Shown one piece after another: positions 38,305 to 47,044 of a DNA stretch of 64,000 nucleotides. Position numbers and translations under genes: made by a program. The number at the start of each line of letters is the position of its first letter. The stretch's first letter is position 1. This DNA comes from Sphingobacterium sp. ML3W. Its GTDB lineage: Bacteria; Bacteroidota; Bacteroidia; Sphingobacteriales; Sphingobacteriaceae. The stretch covers positions 2,356,001 through 2,420,000 of the forward strand of contig NZ_CP107036.1 of NCBI RefSeq assembly GCF_029542085.1. The letters are read 5' to 3'. A model generated the notes under the pieces. The model was not told the DNA's origin, made no database searches, and was given only the letters and a program-made list of their open reading frames with translations.

Positions 38305-39481
38305 AGAATACCAACTGAATGATGGTGGTTGCTGAGAGGACAAGTAGTACTGGAAAAGAAAAGAAGGTAATTGCTATAAATAATAACAACAGAAAAAGAC
38401 GCAACATTTCGAGCGGAAAGACCCATTTCTCATGTTCCAACAATCCACCGATACAGATGACACTGCACAGAATAAAGAGACCACCTACAAGCAATTGTAC
38501 AATATTTTGATAATTACCATAAAACAAAAAGAAAAACAGAAGTACCATGGTTAGCATCGATTGGAAAAAAATATATTGACTCAATTTCTTTCCGTGTACC
38601 TGAACTTTGGTTCCTGCAAAGATTTTCTGTTCCAACTCATCCCTAATTTCTGGTTGTATATCATCGGGACGACCAAATATCGTCCGCATCTTGTTTCTAA
38701 ATCCCATTGCACGATTAAAAGACAGCCCTATTTCGAAAAGATAATGAAAATGCTGCCAAAGGAACGTGTATCGATGAATGGGTTTGGTCAATCCATAAAC
38801 ACAGGGCTCTTCTTTCTTCTCAGCGATAAAAGTTCCAAACATTTTATCCCAAATAATCAAGATATCACCGTAGTTCTTGTCCAAATAAATCTCATTGCTA
38901 CTATGATGTACACGGTGATGAGATGGGGTGACAAGAATTTTTTCAAGAATACCCAAACTACCCACCGTTTGTGTATGAGAAAAAAATGGATACACACCAT
39001 GAACCAATAAGATTGCGGTCATCATAAAAGGAGGAAAACCTAAAAGTGGAATAAAGGCCCAAAACAAGGAACGAAATACTGCCTGAAAAATAGTAATCCT
39101 TGCTGCAACGGTAAAATTATAGTCTTCACTTTGATGATGAACCACATGTGCCGCCCATAGTAGATTTATCTCATGACTATAACGATGATACCAATACCAT
39201 AAAAAATCAGTAAATAGAAAAAGTAATATCCATGTCCAAAGATTCGCTTCAATATGGAATATTGCAAAATTTTGGTAGATCCACATGAAAAAAAAGTAGA
39301 ACAGGCTAACCGAAAACATATCGCACATGCGTTCGACAATGCCGACATTGAGATTAGCGATAGATTCATTAAACGTATAATATCGCTTTTGTTTCTTCAG
39401 ACTATACCAATACTCCAACAACATCAACACCAAAAACAAAGGGATAATAAAAGCTAAAAAATTAAGTCTTCTTGTATCCAT
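38261..39481 (-). CDS. Sterol desaturase/fatty acid hydroxylase family protein (alkylglycerol-monooxygenase-like)
   Basis: A 406-residue membrane enzyme with several helices and the eight-histidine di-iron ligands of the family: HRYSHE, HVVHHQ, a third histidine at GVYPFFSHT, and HHRVHH followed by NYGDILIIWDKMFGTF. This layout, including the LWYWYHRYSH opening, is close to the AGMO/TMEM195 group, which oxidises ether lipids, and also to sphingolipid hydroxylases. It uses O2 and a reduced cofactor. The last 44 bp are antisense to the end of the glycosyltransferase gene. Confidence 0.85.
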   Translation of the reverse strand: MDTRRLNFLAFIIPLFLVLMLLEYWYSLKKQKRYYTFNESIANLNVGIVERMCDMFSVSLFYFFFMWIYQNFAIFHIEANLWTWILLFLFTDFLWYWYHRYSHEINLLWAAHVVHHQSEDYNFTVAARITIFQAVFRSLFWAFIPLLGFPPFMMTAILLVHGVYPFFSHTQTVGSLGILEKILVTPSHHRVHHSSNEIYLDKNYGDILIIWDKMFGTFIAEKKEEPCVYGLTKPIHRYTFLWQHFHYLFEIGLSFNRAMGFRNKMRTIFGRPDDIQPEIRDELEQKIFAGTKVQVHGKKLSQYIFFQSMLTMVLLFFFLFYGNYQNIVQLLVGGLFILCSVICIGGLLEHEKWVFPLEMLRLFLLLLFIAITFFSFPVLLVLSATTIIQLVFFKPIKHYYERILHL

Positions 39482-39607
39482 ACTTGTTTATTTTAAAATA
39501 AGAACTTCTTCGTATCGACCATCTGATAGAAGTAAATTCCAAAGAAATCTTTTATTATTTAACAATCAATTCTGAATCAGGTTTTCATTTTATGCCTTTC
39601 TGGATAT

Positions 39608-39642
39608 AAAAAAGCCCTCAAAAAACATGTTTTTTGAGGGCT
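39608..39642 (-). terminator. Terminator of the TetR-OMF-EmrA-EmrB operon
   Basis: A perfect 15-bp inverted repeat (39613-39627 with 39628-39642) reads on the minus strand as GC-rich ends followed by six T residues. It sits 45 bp after the emrB-like stop codon. Confidence 0.85.
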
Positions 39643-39686
39643 GATCAAATTATATAAATTCGAGAATAACGTATTCCTTACGATCG

Positions 39687-41270
39687 CTAGTGCACACTTG
39701 ACATATCCACTTGAGTTTTGCCCTGTTTGATCATCAGTACAAAAGGTACACAAATTAAAAATACAACACCCAAATACAGGAATACATCCATATACGACAA
39801 TACCGTCGCCTGTTTCATGACAGTCATGTCCAGTATCTGGTGAGCTTTGGCCAAGGCCTCATTTGGAGCAAAGCCTTTCGCCTGAAAACTCATTTGCAAC
39901 TGTTGCACACGCTGCTGTACCTCAAACTTACTGGGATCCAGATTAGCAACCAGATCAACACGATGCTTTTGAGAGTCACGTGCAATAAATGTTGTGATCA
40001 ATGCGATACCAAATGAACCACCAAGCTGACGCATCATACCAGTAAATGCCGCGCCCTCTCCGATGGATCTTCCATGTAGCGTGGATAAAGACAATGTCAT
40101 TACTGGCACAAATAATAAACCCAGGCCTACGCCACGAAGGATAAGCGGCCAAAACATATGTTCAGATCCAGTGTCATTTGTCATCAGGCTGTACATCCAG
40201 AAACAAAAGCCAAAGAAGATGCTCAAACCAACCGCAACCATATATTTCTGCGGAACACCATTCTGGATCATTTTACCAATAAAAGGCATCATGATCCCGG
40301 TCATGATTGAACTTGGCAACAATAGCAAACCTGCGTCTGTTGCGGTCCATCCCAATATGGATTGTGTATAGATTGGAATAATAAAAGTCGATCCAAATAA
40401 ACCAAATCCAAGGATAAAACTCATCACAACCCCTACCTGTAGGTTTTTATCACGCAATACCCTGAGGTTTACGATAGGCTTGTCATACACCAACTCTCGC
40501 CAAATGAAGAACAATAAACCGAATACAGATAAAATCGACAACCCTAAAATTAATGGATCATCAAACCAATCATCCTGTTGACCATGTTCTAATACAAACT
40601 GGAGTGAACCGATAAACATAATCAAAAAGATCATACCGAACCAATCCACCTCTTTTGCCGATTGCTTCTGGCTATATTTAGGACTACGTACAAAGGACAG
40701 TGTCAGTAAAGTAGCTATAATCCCCAATGGCACATTGATATAAAAAATATAAGGCCAGGAGAAATTGTCTATGATATACCCCCCCAGTGGTGGACCCAAA
40801 GTTGGTCCAATGATAACGCCCATACCGTAAATCGCTTGCGCCATACTCCGTTTCTCTTTGGGGTAACTTTCGGTGATAATGGTCTGTGCGGTCACCAATA
40901 AGGCTCCCCCACCCATCCCTTGTAGAAAGCGAAATGCCACAAGCTCCCAGATATTGGTCGCGTTACCACATAAAAATGAAGATATTGTAAATATGACAAT
41001 TGACGCCGCAAAGTAATTACGTCTTCCAAACTGTTGGGACAACCAACTGGTCATCGGAATAACGATTACGTTTGCAATAGCATAAGCCGTAATAACCCAG
41101 GCCACGTCTGTCAATGTTGCACCCAACGAACCTTTCATATCGTTTAAGGCCACATTCACAATCGTCGTATCCACGATTTCGAGCAGGGCACAGAGCACAG
41201 CCGTAATCGTGATGACTACGCGTCGAAAACCATATTCAACCAGACTATCTTGTTGATTTAAATTTTCCAT
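39687..41270 (-). CDS. DHA2 family MFS multidrug transporter (EmrB-like)
   Basis: A 527-residue protein with 14 predicted membrane helices, as in the DHA2 group. Signatures are ETVDTTIVNVALNDMKGSL-type motif D1 (VDTTIVNVA), LSQQFGRRN after helix 2 and GPTLGPPLGGYI in helix 5 (the antiporter motif C). It uses proton motive force to drive drugs, bile acids or fatty acids through the EmrA-like adaptor and the TolC partner coded just upstream. It is the last gene of a four-gene operon with 2-bp spacing to the adaptor. Confidence 0.93.
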   Translation of the reverse strand: MENLNQQDSLVEYGFRRVVITITAVLCALLEIVDTTIVNVALNDMKGSLGATLTDVAWVITAYAIANVIVIPMTSWLSQQFGRRNYFAASIVIFTISSFLCGNATNIWELVAFRFLQGMGGGALLVTAQTIITESYPKEKRSMAQAIYGMGVIIGPTLGPPLGGYIIDNFSWPYIFYINVPLGIIATLLTLSFVRSPKYSQKQSAKEVDWFGMIFLIMFIGSLQFVLEHGQQDDWFDDPLILGLSILSVFGLLFFIWRELVYDKPIVNLRVLRDKNLQVGVVMSFILGFGLFGSTFIIPIYTQSILGWTATDAGLLLLPSSIMTGIMMPFIGKMIQNGVPQKYMVAVGLSIFFGFCFWMYSLMTNDTGSEHMFWPLILRGVGLGLLFVPVMTLSLSTLHGRSIGEGAAFTGMMRQLGGSFGIALITTFIARDSQKHRVDLVANLDPSKFEVQQRVQQLQMSFQAKGFAPNEALAKAHQILDMTVMKQATVLSYMDVFLYLGVVFLICVPFVLMIKQGKTQVDMSSVH

Positions 41271-41272
41271 AG

Positions 41273-42376
41273 TTATTGAACATGCACATCTACGTCAGCA
41301 TTCATGCCCGGTCTGAGCAAAGCTACATTTTCAGCTTTATTATCTTTCGACAATTTGATTTTTACCGGCAGACGTTGTACCGTCTTCACAAAGTTACCCG
41401 TCGCATTATCCGGAGGCAACAAGGAGAAACGCGAACCTGTAGCTGGAGAAAATGAGTTGACTTCGCCTTCAAATTCGATATTTGGATAAGCATCCACTTT
41501 AATCCCCACCTTTTGGCCCGGTTTCATTTTTTGTAATTGTGTCTCTTTAAAATTCGCTACGACCCAAGTTTCAATATTATCAATAATGTAAAATAAAGAC
41601 TGACCAGGGTTGATCATCTGCCCCGGTTGCACTTTGATATTCGATACTTGACCATCTACCGAAGCCAATACTGCGGTATACGAAAGATTTAATTTTGCAG
41701 CTTCCAATTGCGCTTTCGCTCTTTTTATATTCGCCTCAGCCACAGAAGTTTGTTTCGAAGCTACAGTAGTCTTACTCACGATCGCATTACGTTGAGAAGC
41801 ACTGGCATTGCGTTGTTGTTGCAAGATTTCTACTTGTTTATCCGCTTCCAACTTGGTCGTCAAAGCCTGCTCATATTGCTGTTTTGTAATCGACTGATTG
41901 TTATATAAATTTTGGTAACGAATGTAATCGTTATTCGCCTGTTTCGCACGGATACGTGCTGCATCAATGCTACCCAAATTTGACTGTATTGTTGCGTCAG
42001 AGATGGCTACATTGGCAGATGATGCTGATACATCTGCTTTTGATACATCAAAGCTACTTTCCGCAGCAGCCAATGTTGCATCAGCTTCATCTACTCGAAC
42101 CTGGTAATCTTGGCTTTCGATTGTGAACAAAGTATCCCCTTTCTTCACCAAATCGTTGTCTTTGACATAAACCTTGGAAATAAATCCACCAACCCGAGGA
42201 ATGATCGGACTCATATTTTTTTCAACCTGCGCATCGTCCGTGGTCTCATGTGCTTGACCATGCAAGTATTTATAACCACCATAAGCCCCGCCAAAGATGA
42301 CCAAAGCGGCTAGAATAATTGTGAATTTTTTATTTGTACCCTTTTTTTCCGGTGCGTTTTCAACTGTATTTTCCAT
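41273..42376 (-). CDS. HlyD/EmrA-like membrane fusion protein
   Basis: A 367-residue adaptor with an N-terminal membrane anchor (ILAALVIFGGAYGGYKYL). Typical EmrA features are AHETTDDAQVEKNMSPI after the anchor, the lipoyl halves (GFISKVYVKDNDLVKKGDTL and YTAVLASVDGQVS) and a long coiled-coil hairpin between residues 85 and 220 rich in A, S and N. It bridges EmrB in the inner membrane to the outer-membrane factor. Spacing is 14 bp to the gene before and 2 bp to the one after. Confidence 0.93.
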   Translation of the reverse strand: MENTVENAPEKKGTNKKFTIILAALVIFGGAYGGYKYLHGQAHETTDDAQVEKNMSPIIPRVGGFISKVYVKDNDLVKKGDTLFTIESQDYQVRVDEADATLAAAESSFDVSKADVSASSANVAISDATIQSNLGSIDAARIRAKQANNDYIRYQNLYNNQSITKQQYEQALTTKLEADKQVEILQQQRNASASQRNAIVSKTTVASKQTSVAEANIKRAKAQLEAAKLNLSYTAVLASVDGQVSNIKVQPGQMINPGQSLFYIIDNIETWVVANFKETQLQKMKPGQKVGIKVDAYPNIEFEGEVNSFSPATGSRFSLLPPDNATGNFVKTVQRLPVKIKLSKDNKAENVALLRPGMNADVDVHVQ

Positions 42377-42390
42377 GTCTAGATTAATTG

Positions 42391-43701
42391 CTATTTAATG
42401 TTTAACGACCCATTTGCCAATTGCAGGTCATAGTATTTTTCAATTGTGTTTGCCTTGCTTATCGCTAGATTTATTTTGCTCTGAAGCTGTTGTACATCAG
42501 CGGTCAATAAGTCGTCCGTATCCGCAATACCATTATCATATTTATCCTTTGTGATGCGATAATTTTCAACGGCTTGATCTACCGCCTGATGGTATACCAC
42601 ATCCTGTTTTTGGGCCAACATGTAGTTTTCATTTGCCTGTTGCACCTGAACCTTTACCCGATCGTTGAGCAGTTCCAAATTCTCATCAATTTCCTTGATC
42701 CGATTTTTGACGACATTGACCTCCCTTTTGTTTTTATACAAAGAACCAATATCATAAGATACTCCAACACCCACCATTGCCGCATTCGTTACAGTAACGA
42801 CCTTCTGTAGACCAAAAGCGTTGTAACCTGCAGTTGCCGAAACCATTGGCAATGTCGAAGACTTGGTCACTTTCAATTGATCTTCGGCAACTTTACGTTG
42901 AGAAGCCAACGATTTTAGATCCGAACGCTCAGTTTTTGCAGTTTCATAAGAAGCCTTCAATCCGAGGTCAATTCCAGTTACCTCAGCCAGATTAATCTGA
43001 TCCAATTGCGTATCCTCTGCAATTTTTAGCAAATTGGCCAATTGATAATTTAGCACCTTAATATTCTTCTGCGCTTCCTGGAGCGACACCTGATAATTAG
43101 ACAGCTGCAATTCCGCTTTAAGCAGATCGTTTCTTGCAATCAGCCCATTATCCAACATCGCTTTAAAGTCTGAAACACGTTGCTCAGACTGCTTGATATT
43201 TTCAGCGATCAACAAATTGGTTTGCTGCGCTTTATATAGATTCAAATAAAGTGCTATCGCACGTGAAGCCAATTGTTCTTTGTTTGCTACAGCGTTCCAT
43301 TGTTCAGCTTGTAGAACATCTTTTGCTATCGCTATCCCCCCTTTAATCCTGCCCCCGGTATAAATAGGCATACTGACAGATGCCTGCCCCAACCACAGCT
43401 GATTTGCTGCGATATCCGGAGCCGAGCCACCCTCACCAAGTGCCAACTTCAGATTCACATTCGGTGTTGTCATCGCCATATATTGCGCGCTCAATTTTGC
43501 ATCAGGAAGCTGTTTCGATTTGGCACTCTCGACCTCTAGCTGTCTTCCCAATATTTTGGTATCGGCAGTTTTCGCTTCCACACTTTGGTTTGCAGCCATG
43601 TGAATTATTTCTTCCAAGCTCAGGTGTTTGTTGTCTTGTGCCAGCAAACCCAGAGGACTTAAAAGCAATAAAGCACTTAAATTGGCCAACTTATTTTTCA
43701 T
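42391..43701 (-). CDS. TolC family outer-membrane efflux protein
   Basis: A 436-residue protein with a cleaved Sec signal peptide (LLAQDN) and no lipobox, unlike the RND-linked factors in this window. It has two outer-membrane efflux domains; IYTGGRIKGGIAIAKD and the paired segment IGSLYKNKREVN are the equatorial regions. It forms the channel for the EmrAB-like pump. It overlaps the tetR gene by 11 bp, so it is translated from the same message. Confidence 0.9.
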   Translation of the reverse strand: MKNKLANLSALLLLSPLGLLAQDNKHLSLEEIIHMAANQSVEAKTADTKILGRQLEVESAKSKQLPDAKLSAQYMAMTTPNVNLKLALGEGGSAPDIAANQLWLGQASVSMPIYTGGRIKGGIAIAKDVLQAEQWNAVANKEQLASRAIALYLNLYKAQQTNLLIAENIKQSEQRVSDFKAMLDNGLIARNDLLKAELQLSNYQVSLQEAQKNIKVLNYQLANLLKIAEDTQLDQINLAEVTGIDLGLKASYETAKTERSDLKSLASQRKVAEDQLKVTKSSTLPMVSATAGYNAFGLQKVVTVTNAAMVGVGVSYDIGSLYKNKREVNVVKNRIKEIDENLELLNDRVKVQVQQANENYMLAQKQDVVYHQAVDQAVENYRITKDKYDNGIADTDDLLTADVQQLQSKINLAISKANTIEKYYDLQLANGSLNIK

Positions 43702-44308
43702 ATGTCAATAAAGCTTTAATTGTTTTCTGTATAAATTGTGTTAATGTTGTTTCAATATATTGCCCATAGCCACCATCATCGGCTATATTCAATTGATCCT
43801 GTAAAAAGACTTGGTTCATCTGAAAATTCATAAAAGTCCCCATCATCATGGAATGAATTAATATGGGATCATTTCCTGTTTTAAATACCCCCTCTGCGAT
43901 ACCACTGTTGATGATAGAAGTGATTACGTCCAGATTATGAATCTTCAATTTTTTAAAAGCTTCCGATATCAACATCCGCTGTTTTAGGGTACTTTCTATT
44001 GCAATAACCCGGTAGAGCTTCCGATGAGAGTTCATCGATTTGACATACCTATCAACCATCACATCTACTTTATCAAGAGCATTACCTACCAAAGCGAGCT
44101 CATCCACATTAATCATAAAATCTGGAACACGCCATTCAAAAAAGGTATCCAGCAACTTATCTTTCGATCCAAAATAATAGTTGATCATGGCTACATTGAC
44201 ATTCGCCTCCTGTGCAATATCACGCACCGAAGTCCCGTCAAACCCTTTTGTTGCAAAAAGTCGCTCCGCGGCAAGAAGGATATCTATTTGCTTCTCGTTA
44301 AATTCCAT
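43691..44308 (-). CDS. TetR/AcrR family regulator of the EmrAB-like operon
   Basis: A 205-residue regulator. The N-terminal HTH reads ILLAAERLFATKGFDGTSV, RDIAQEANVNVAMINYYFGSKDKLL, a very good TetR signature. The C-terminal part is similar to the TetR_C domains of AcrR-like proteins. It is the first gene of the efflux operon and overlaps the next by 11 bp. Two tandem palindromes 80 bp upstream of it are the likely autoregulatory operators. Confidence 0.92.
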   Translation of the reverse strand: MEFNEKQIDILLAAERLFATKGFDGTSVRDIAQEANVNVAMINYYFGSKDKLLDTFFEWRVPDFMINVDELALVGNALDKVDVMVDRYVKSMNSHRKLYRVIAIESTLKQRMLISEAFKKLKIHNLDVITSIINSGIAEGVFKTGNDPILIHSMMMGTFMNFQMNQVFLQDQLNIADDGGYGQYIETTLTQFIQKTIKALLTYEK

Positions 44309-44388
44309 TTAAAACCCAATCTTTTTATAGATAATTGCACCTACTGTCTTTAAGGATAAAATCATCATTTGTTAAATGCGGAGCAAAG

Positions 44389-44421
44389 TTAAACAAACGT
44401 TTAATTTAAACAAATGTTTAA
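44389..44421. promoter_or_regulatory. Tandem TetR operators
   Basis: TTAAACAAACGTTTAA (44389-44404) and TTAAACAAATGTTTAA (44406-44421) differ at one base and lie 17 bp apart, upstream of the tetR-efflux operon. Each has TTAAAC-N4-GTTTAA arms. Between this and the DoxX gene (44422-44874) no coding gene is supported. Confidence 0.6.
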
Positions 44422-44827
44422 TTATTAAATTTATGTAAAAAAATACACCAAAATCTGGACACAAACACCAGAAATAACATTTAAAAAGCTACATTACAAT
44501 GTGTTAACATTTTTAAAAAACAAAATCCATTTATTGCTATTTCAAATAGTATGAAAGAAAAACGGATACACAAAAAATAGAATAGAGCTAATTATAGCTT
44601 AAAAAGAGGTTAGAAAAAGATTCTTAGGACTGTATGAAAGGGCCTGCCCCACTCTCTAAAATCTCCCCCTTTTATAAATGAAAGTCGGTTATCCGAATTG
44701 TCGGAAAACATGCTCTGACAATAAACTGCTGGAAACACCATTGCCGAGTTTAAGATTTGTTTGTATATCGCTATTGGGTGAAACGACAGAAAAAATTACT
44801 ATAAAAAGTACGGGTTCGATACCTAGC

Positions 44828-44859
44828 CGCCCATAACGTTCAGGCAAACATTATAGGCG
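44828..44859. repeat. Imperfect hairpin, cassette-site-like, function unknown
   Basis: CGCCCATAA (44828-44836) pairs with TTATAGGCG (44851-44859) with one mismatch, and GTT/AAC extend it inside. It has no T-tract on either side, so it is not a plain terminator. It ends 15 bp before the 3' end of the DoxX gene. It resembles short folded recombination sites, but core bases of an integron attC are not met. Confidence 0.3.
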
Positions 44860-44874
44860 ACTGATAAGGATAAA

Positions 44875-45267
44875 CTAATGGTTATATAAAAACTTCTTCT
44901 CGCTAGGTCTAAAATACCAGGACACAGCAATAAGGAGCAGATAAAGTAGTGCCGGAGCTATGAGACCAACAGAATCTCCTACAACAATGTGCGAATACAA
45001 GGCACCAGTCACCGTGAAGAAAATACCAGCATAAGCCCATTCTTTCAATAGCGGTCTCCTTGGTGAAAGCAGTGCTACGACTGCTAATATTTTCCAGACA
45101 CCTAGTAGTGGGAGGATATAGTCCGGATACCCCAGATGGTCTACATTTTGTACTCCACCTGCTCCCTCAGTTTTTATCCGAAAGATTTGTATAATGGCTG
45201 TAGATACCAGCCCCAAGGACAACCATACCGTTGCAATCCAATAAATTATTTTATCCCTCTTTTTCAT
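44875..45267 (-). CDS. DoxX-like family membrane protein
   Basis: A 130-residue protein with four membrane helices in the order of the DoxX-like family; LGVWKILAVVALLSPRR is the typical second helix and loop, with K/P residues conserved in the family. Function is unclear; members are linked to redox or quinone chemistry. It lies 43 bp after the VOC gene on the same strand and probably shares its promoter. Confidence 0.8.
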   Translation of the reverse strand: MKKRDKIIYWIATVWLSLGLVSTAIIQIFRIKTEGAGGVQNVDHLGYPDYILPLLGVWKILAVVALLSPRRPLLKEWAYAGIFFTVTGALYSHIVVGDSVGLIAPALLYLLLIAVSWYFRPSEKKFLYNH

Positions 45268-45310
45268 TATTATATTGTTTTAGTTTACAATTGACTATTT
45301 GTTATGATAC

Positions 45311-45643
45311 TCAGATCTGAATAAGTCCAATAATATTGTTGTTACTATCTTTAGCGCTTGCAACCAGTTTCCCCCCACCGACATCAGTTATATTCCGTAT
45401 CATTTCGGCACCCCCATCGACAAGAATCTCCAAACTGCTTTTGATATTATCAACATGAAAAAAGGCAGTTAACCCATCTTCCGGGTTATTCGGCACCAGA
45501 CCGATATCCTGATTATTGACCTTAAAGCCGATGTAATACGGGCTATCCACATACGGCTCCACAGCCAATAATTTTGTGAATAATGCTTTCGATTGTGCCA
45601 TGTCCTTCACGGGATAAAGCACCGTTTTGATTCCTTGATTCAT
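45311..45643 (-). CDS. VOC family protein
   Basis: A 110-residue single VOC domain beginning IKTVLYPVKDMAQSKALFTKLL, with a strand pair VNNQDIGLVPN and the closing KDSNNNIIGLIQI. The metal-binding residues are weakly conserved, so a binding or antidote role is as possible as catalysis. It is the first gene of a two-gene unit with the DoxX-like protein. The 240 bp upstream contain two repeated palindromes near 45789-45833. Confidence 0.75.
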   Translation of the reverse strand: MNQGIKTVLYPVKDMAQSKALFTKLLAVEPYVDSPYYIGFKVNNQDIGLVPNNPEDGLTAFFHVDNIKSSLEILVDGGAEMIRNITDVGGGKLVASAKDSNNNIIGLIQI

Positions 45644-45788
45644 TGTTATTATATTTTTGCCTACTCTTTTGGATTTTCAGTGACTCCCGTTTTTTGTGGT
45701 TGCTGCTCCACTATTTATCTGTTGCATTGCCTATTAGGACTTCAGTCGCATTGAATTTTTCCGCTATAAATTACAAATCATTAAATAC

Positions 45789-45833
45789 GTAGCTACTTGA
45801 CTACAAATATACATGTAGTTATTTAACTACAAA
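45789..45833. promoter_or_regulatory. Pair of repeated palindromes upstream of VOC-DoxX and a divergent gene
   Basis: GTAGCTACTTGACTACAAA (45789-45807) and GTAGTTATTTAACTACAAA (45815-45833) are 26 bp apart. The second is a perfect GTAGTTA-TT-TAACTAC palindrome. They look like binding sites for a MarR- or HxlR-type regulator coded elsewhere, placed between the two divergent transcription units. Confidence 0.45.
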
Positions 45834-45958
45834 ACATTTTTTGTTTTTTTCCGATTGATGCAGATTCGAATAATTTTTATTCGATGTATCAATTCAGCTC
45901 TGAAAAAAGATTGGAACAACAATTGTATGCAGTTAAGTCAATATTAAACTTTACAAGC

Positions 45959-47023
45959 ATGCCATTAAAAGCTTATTTTTTTATCCTGTTCATGGGCCTA
46001 TCACTGCTTTCGGTAGCTCAACCCAAACACATACGATTAGTAGATGCTCTTTCAGCCGATAATTTCGCAAAACATTTTAACACAGATACAGTACAGTTAA
46101 GCCAGCTAAACACGAGCAAAACACCTGCAGGAGTTTTTATTGCTTACGAAAAAGCAGATACGCTTAATTTCAAGCATGAATTTTATAAGAGCTTTGACGG
46201 CCCAGGTTACACCAAAGTCGGATTGGCATTTTATGCTAGAAAAGGAAATGATTATCAGCTGTCCTTCAAGAATGATAACGCTTTCTTTTGTGTGTCGTGC
46301 AATAATATGCGTTATTACAACGTAAATGCCAGCCGCGATACCGTAAGCATCTCGATTTCGTGGGGGCCGAACGATTTTGGTCGAAGTGAGGGCTATTATT
46401 TTGTTTATAGACCGACGGCAAAACGCTGGCAATTGGCTGAACGAGATAATGCTGGATCGGATGACGAAGGTACAAGCAGCAGCGAATATATGACCTATCC
46501 TCAAAACGTCAAGGTGTATCTAGACGACTACGATGCTGAGTCCTTATCCTATGATTCCACAGTAATAAGTAATCAGCGGATTGGTCTGAGCTACAAGCCC
46601 GGAGACTACGCTGCTCTCCTTCGTTCGTTAAAAGAAATACCTAAAAACAGTCTTTTTTTGCTACCTAGAGTTTTTAACGAGCATACAGCAGAGTATTTTA
46701 TGGAAAACGGTTTGGACGAGGACCAGCCTGACAATACAAATCCAATTCATGGTAAAAATGTCCTTTCGGCCAATGAGATAGCTTATTTTCTGGAGCAGAC
46801 GAATCAGCTGGATGCGGCACAAGTTTTTTTAGATAAAGTAATTGAGCGTTTTCCTGAGCGTGAGGTTGCCTATTTAAACCGTGCTGATGTATTTTTCAAA
46901 AAAGGGCAATCTTCTTACAAAAAAGCCGAAAAAGATTACCGTACTTACGTCGCACTAATGAATAAACGCGGGTTGCAGGCAAAAATTCCACAGCGAGTCT
47001 TAAAATTTCTAAGCACACAATAG
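45959..47023 (+). CDS. Secreted protein with C-terminal TPR repeat
   Basis: A 354-residue protein with a signal peptide (LKAYFFILFMGLSLLSVA-QPK). The middle is beta-rich (residues 90-200) with alternating D/N and Y/F, and the C-terminus has a tetratricopeptide pattern: QTNQLDAAQVFLDKVIERFP, then AYLNRADVFFKKG. I do not recognise the N-terminal part. The ATG at 45959 is preferred over one 25 codons upstream because it gives a normal signal peptide. It converges on holA. Confidence 0.7.
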   Translation: MPLKAYFFILFMGLSLLSVAQPKHIRLVDALSADNFAKHFNTDTVQLSQLNTSKTPAGVFIAYEKADTLNFKHEFYKSFDGPGYTKVGLAFYARKGNDYQLSFKNDNAFFCVSCNNMRYYNVNASRDTVSISISWGPNDFGRSEGYYFVYRPTAKRWQLAERDNAGSDDEGTSSSEYMTYPQNVKVYLDDYDAESLSYDSTVISNQRIGLSYKPGDYAALLRSLKEIPKNSLFLLPRVFNEHTAEYFMENGLDEDQPDNTNPIHGKNVLSANEIAYFLEQTNQLDAAQVFLDKVIERFPEREVAYLNRADVFFKKGQSSYKKAEKDYRTYVALMNKRGLQAKIPQRVLKFLSTQ

Positions 47024-47044
47024 TCTTTGACAGCCTGCAATTAC

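Noticed and set aside
43380..43769. 129-codon frame antisense to the TolC-like gene
   Set aside because: Lies fully over the well-supported efflux gene and has a composition typical of a shadow frame.
44805..44835. tRNA-like GGTTCGATACC stretch
   Set aside because: Only two base pairs of a T-arm form, and no acceptor, D or anticodon arm can be built around it.
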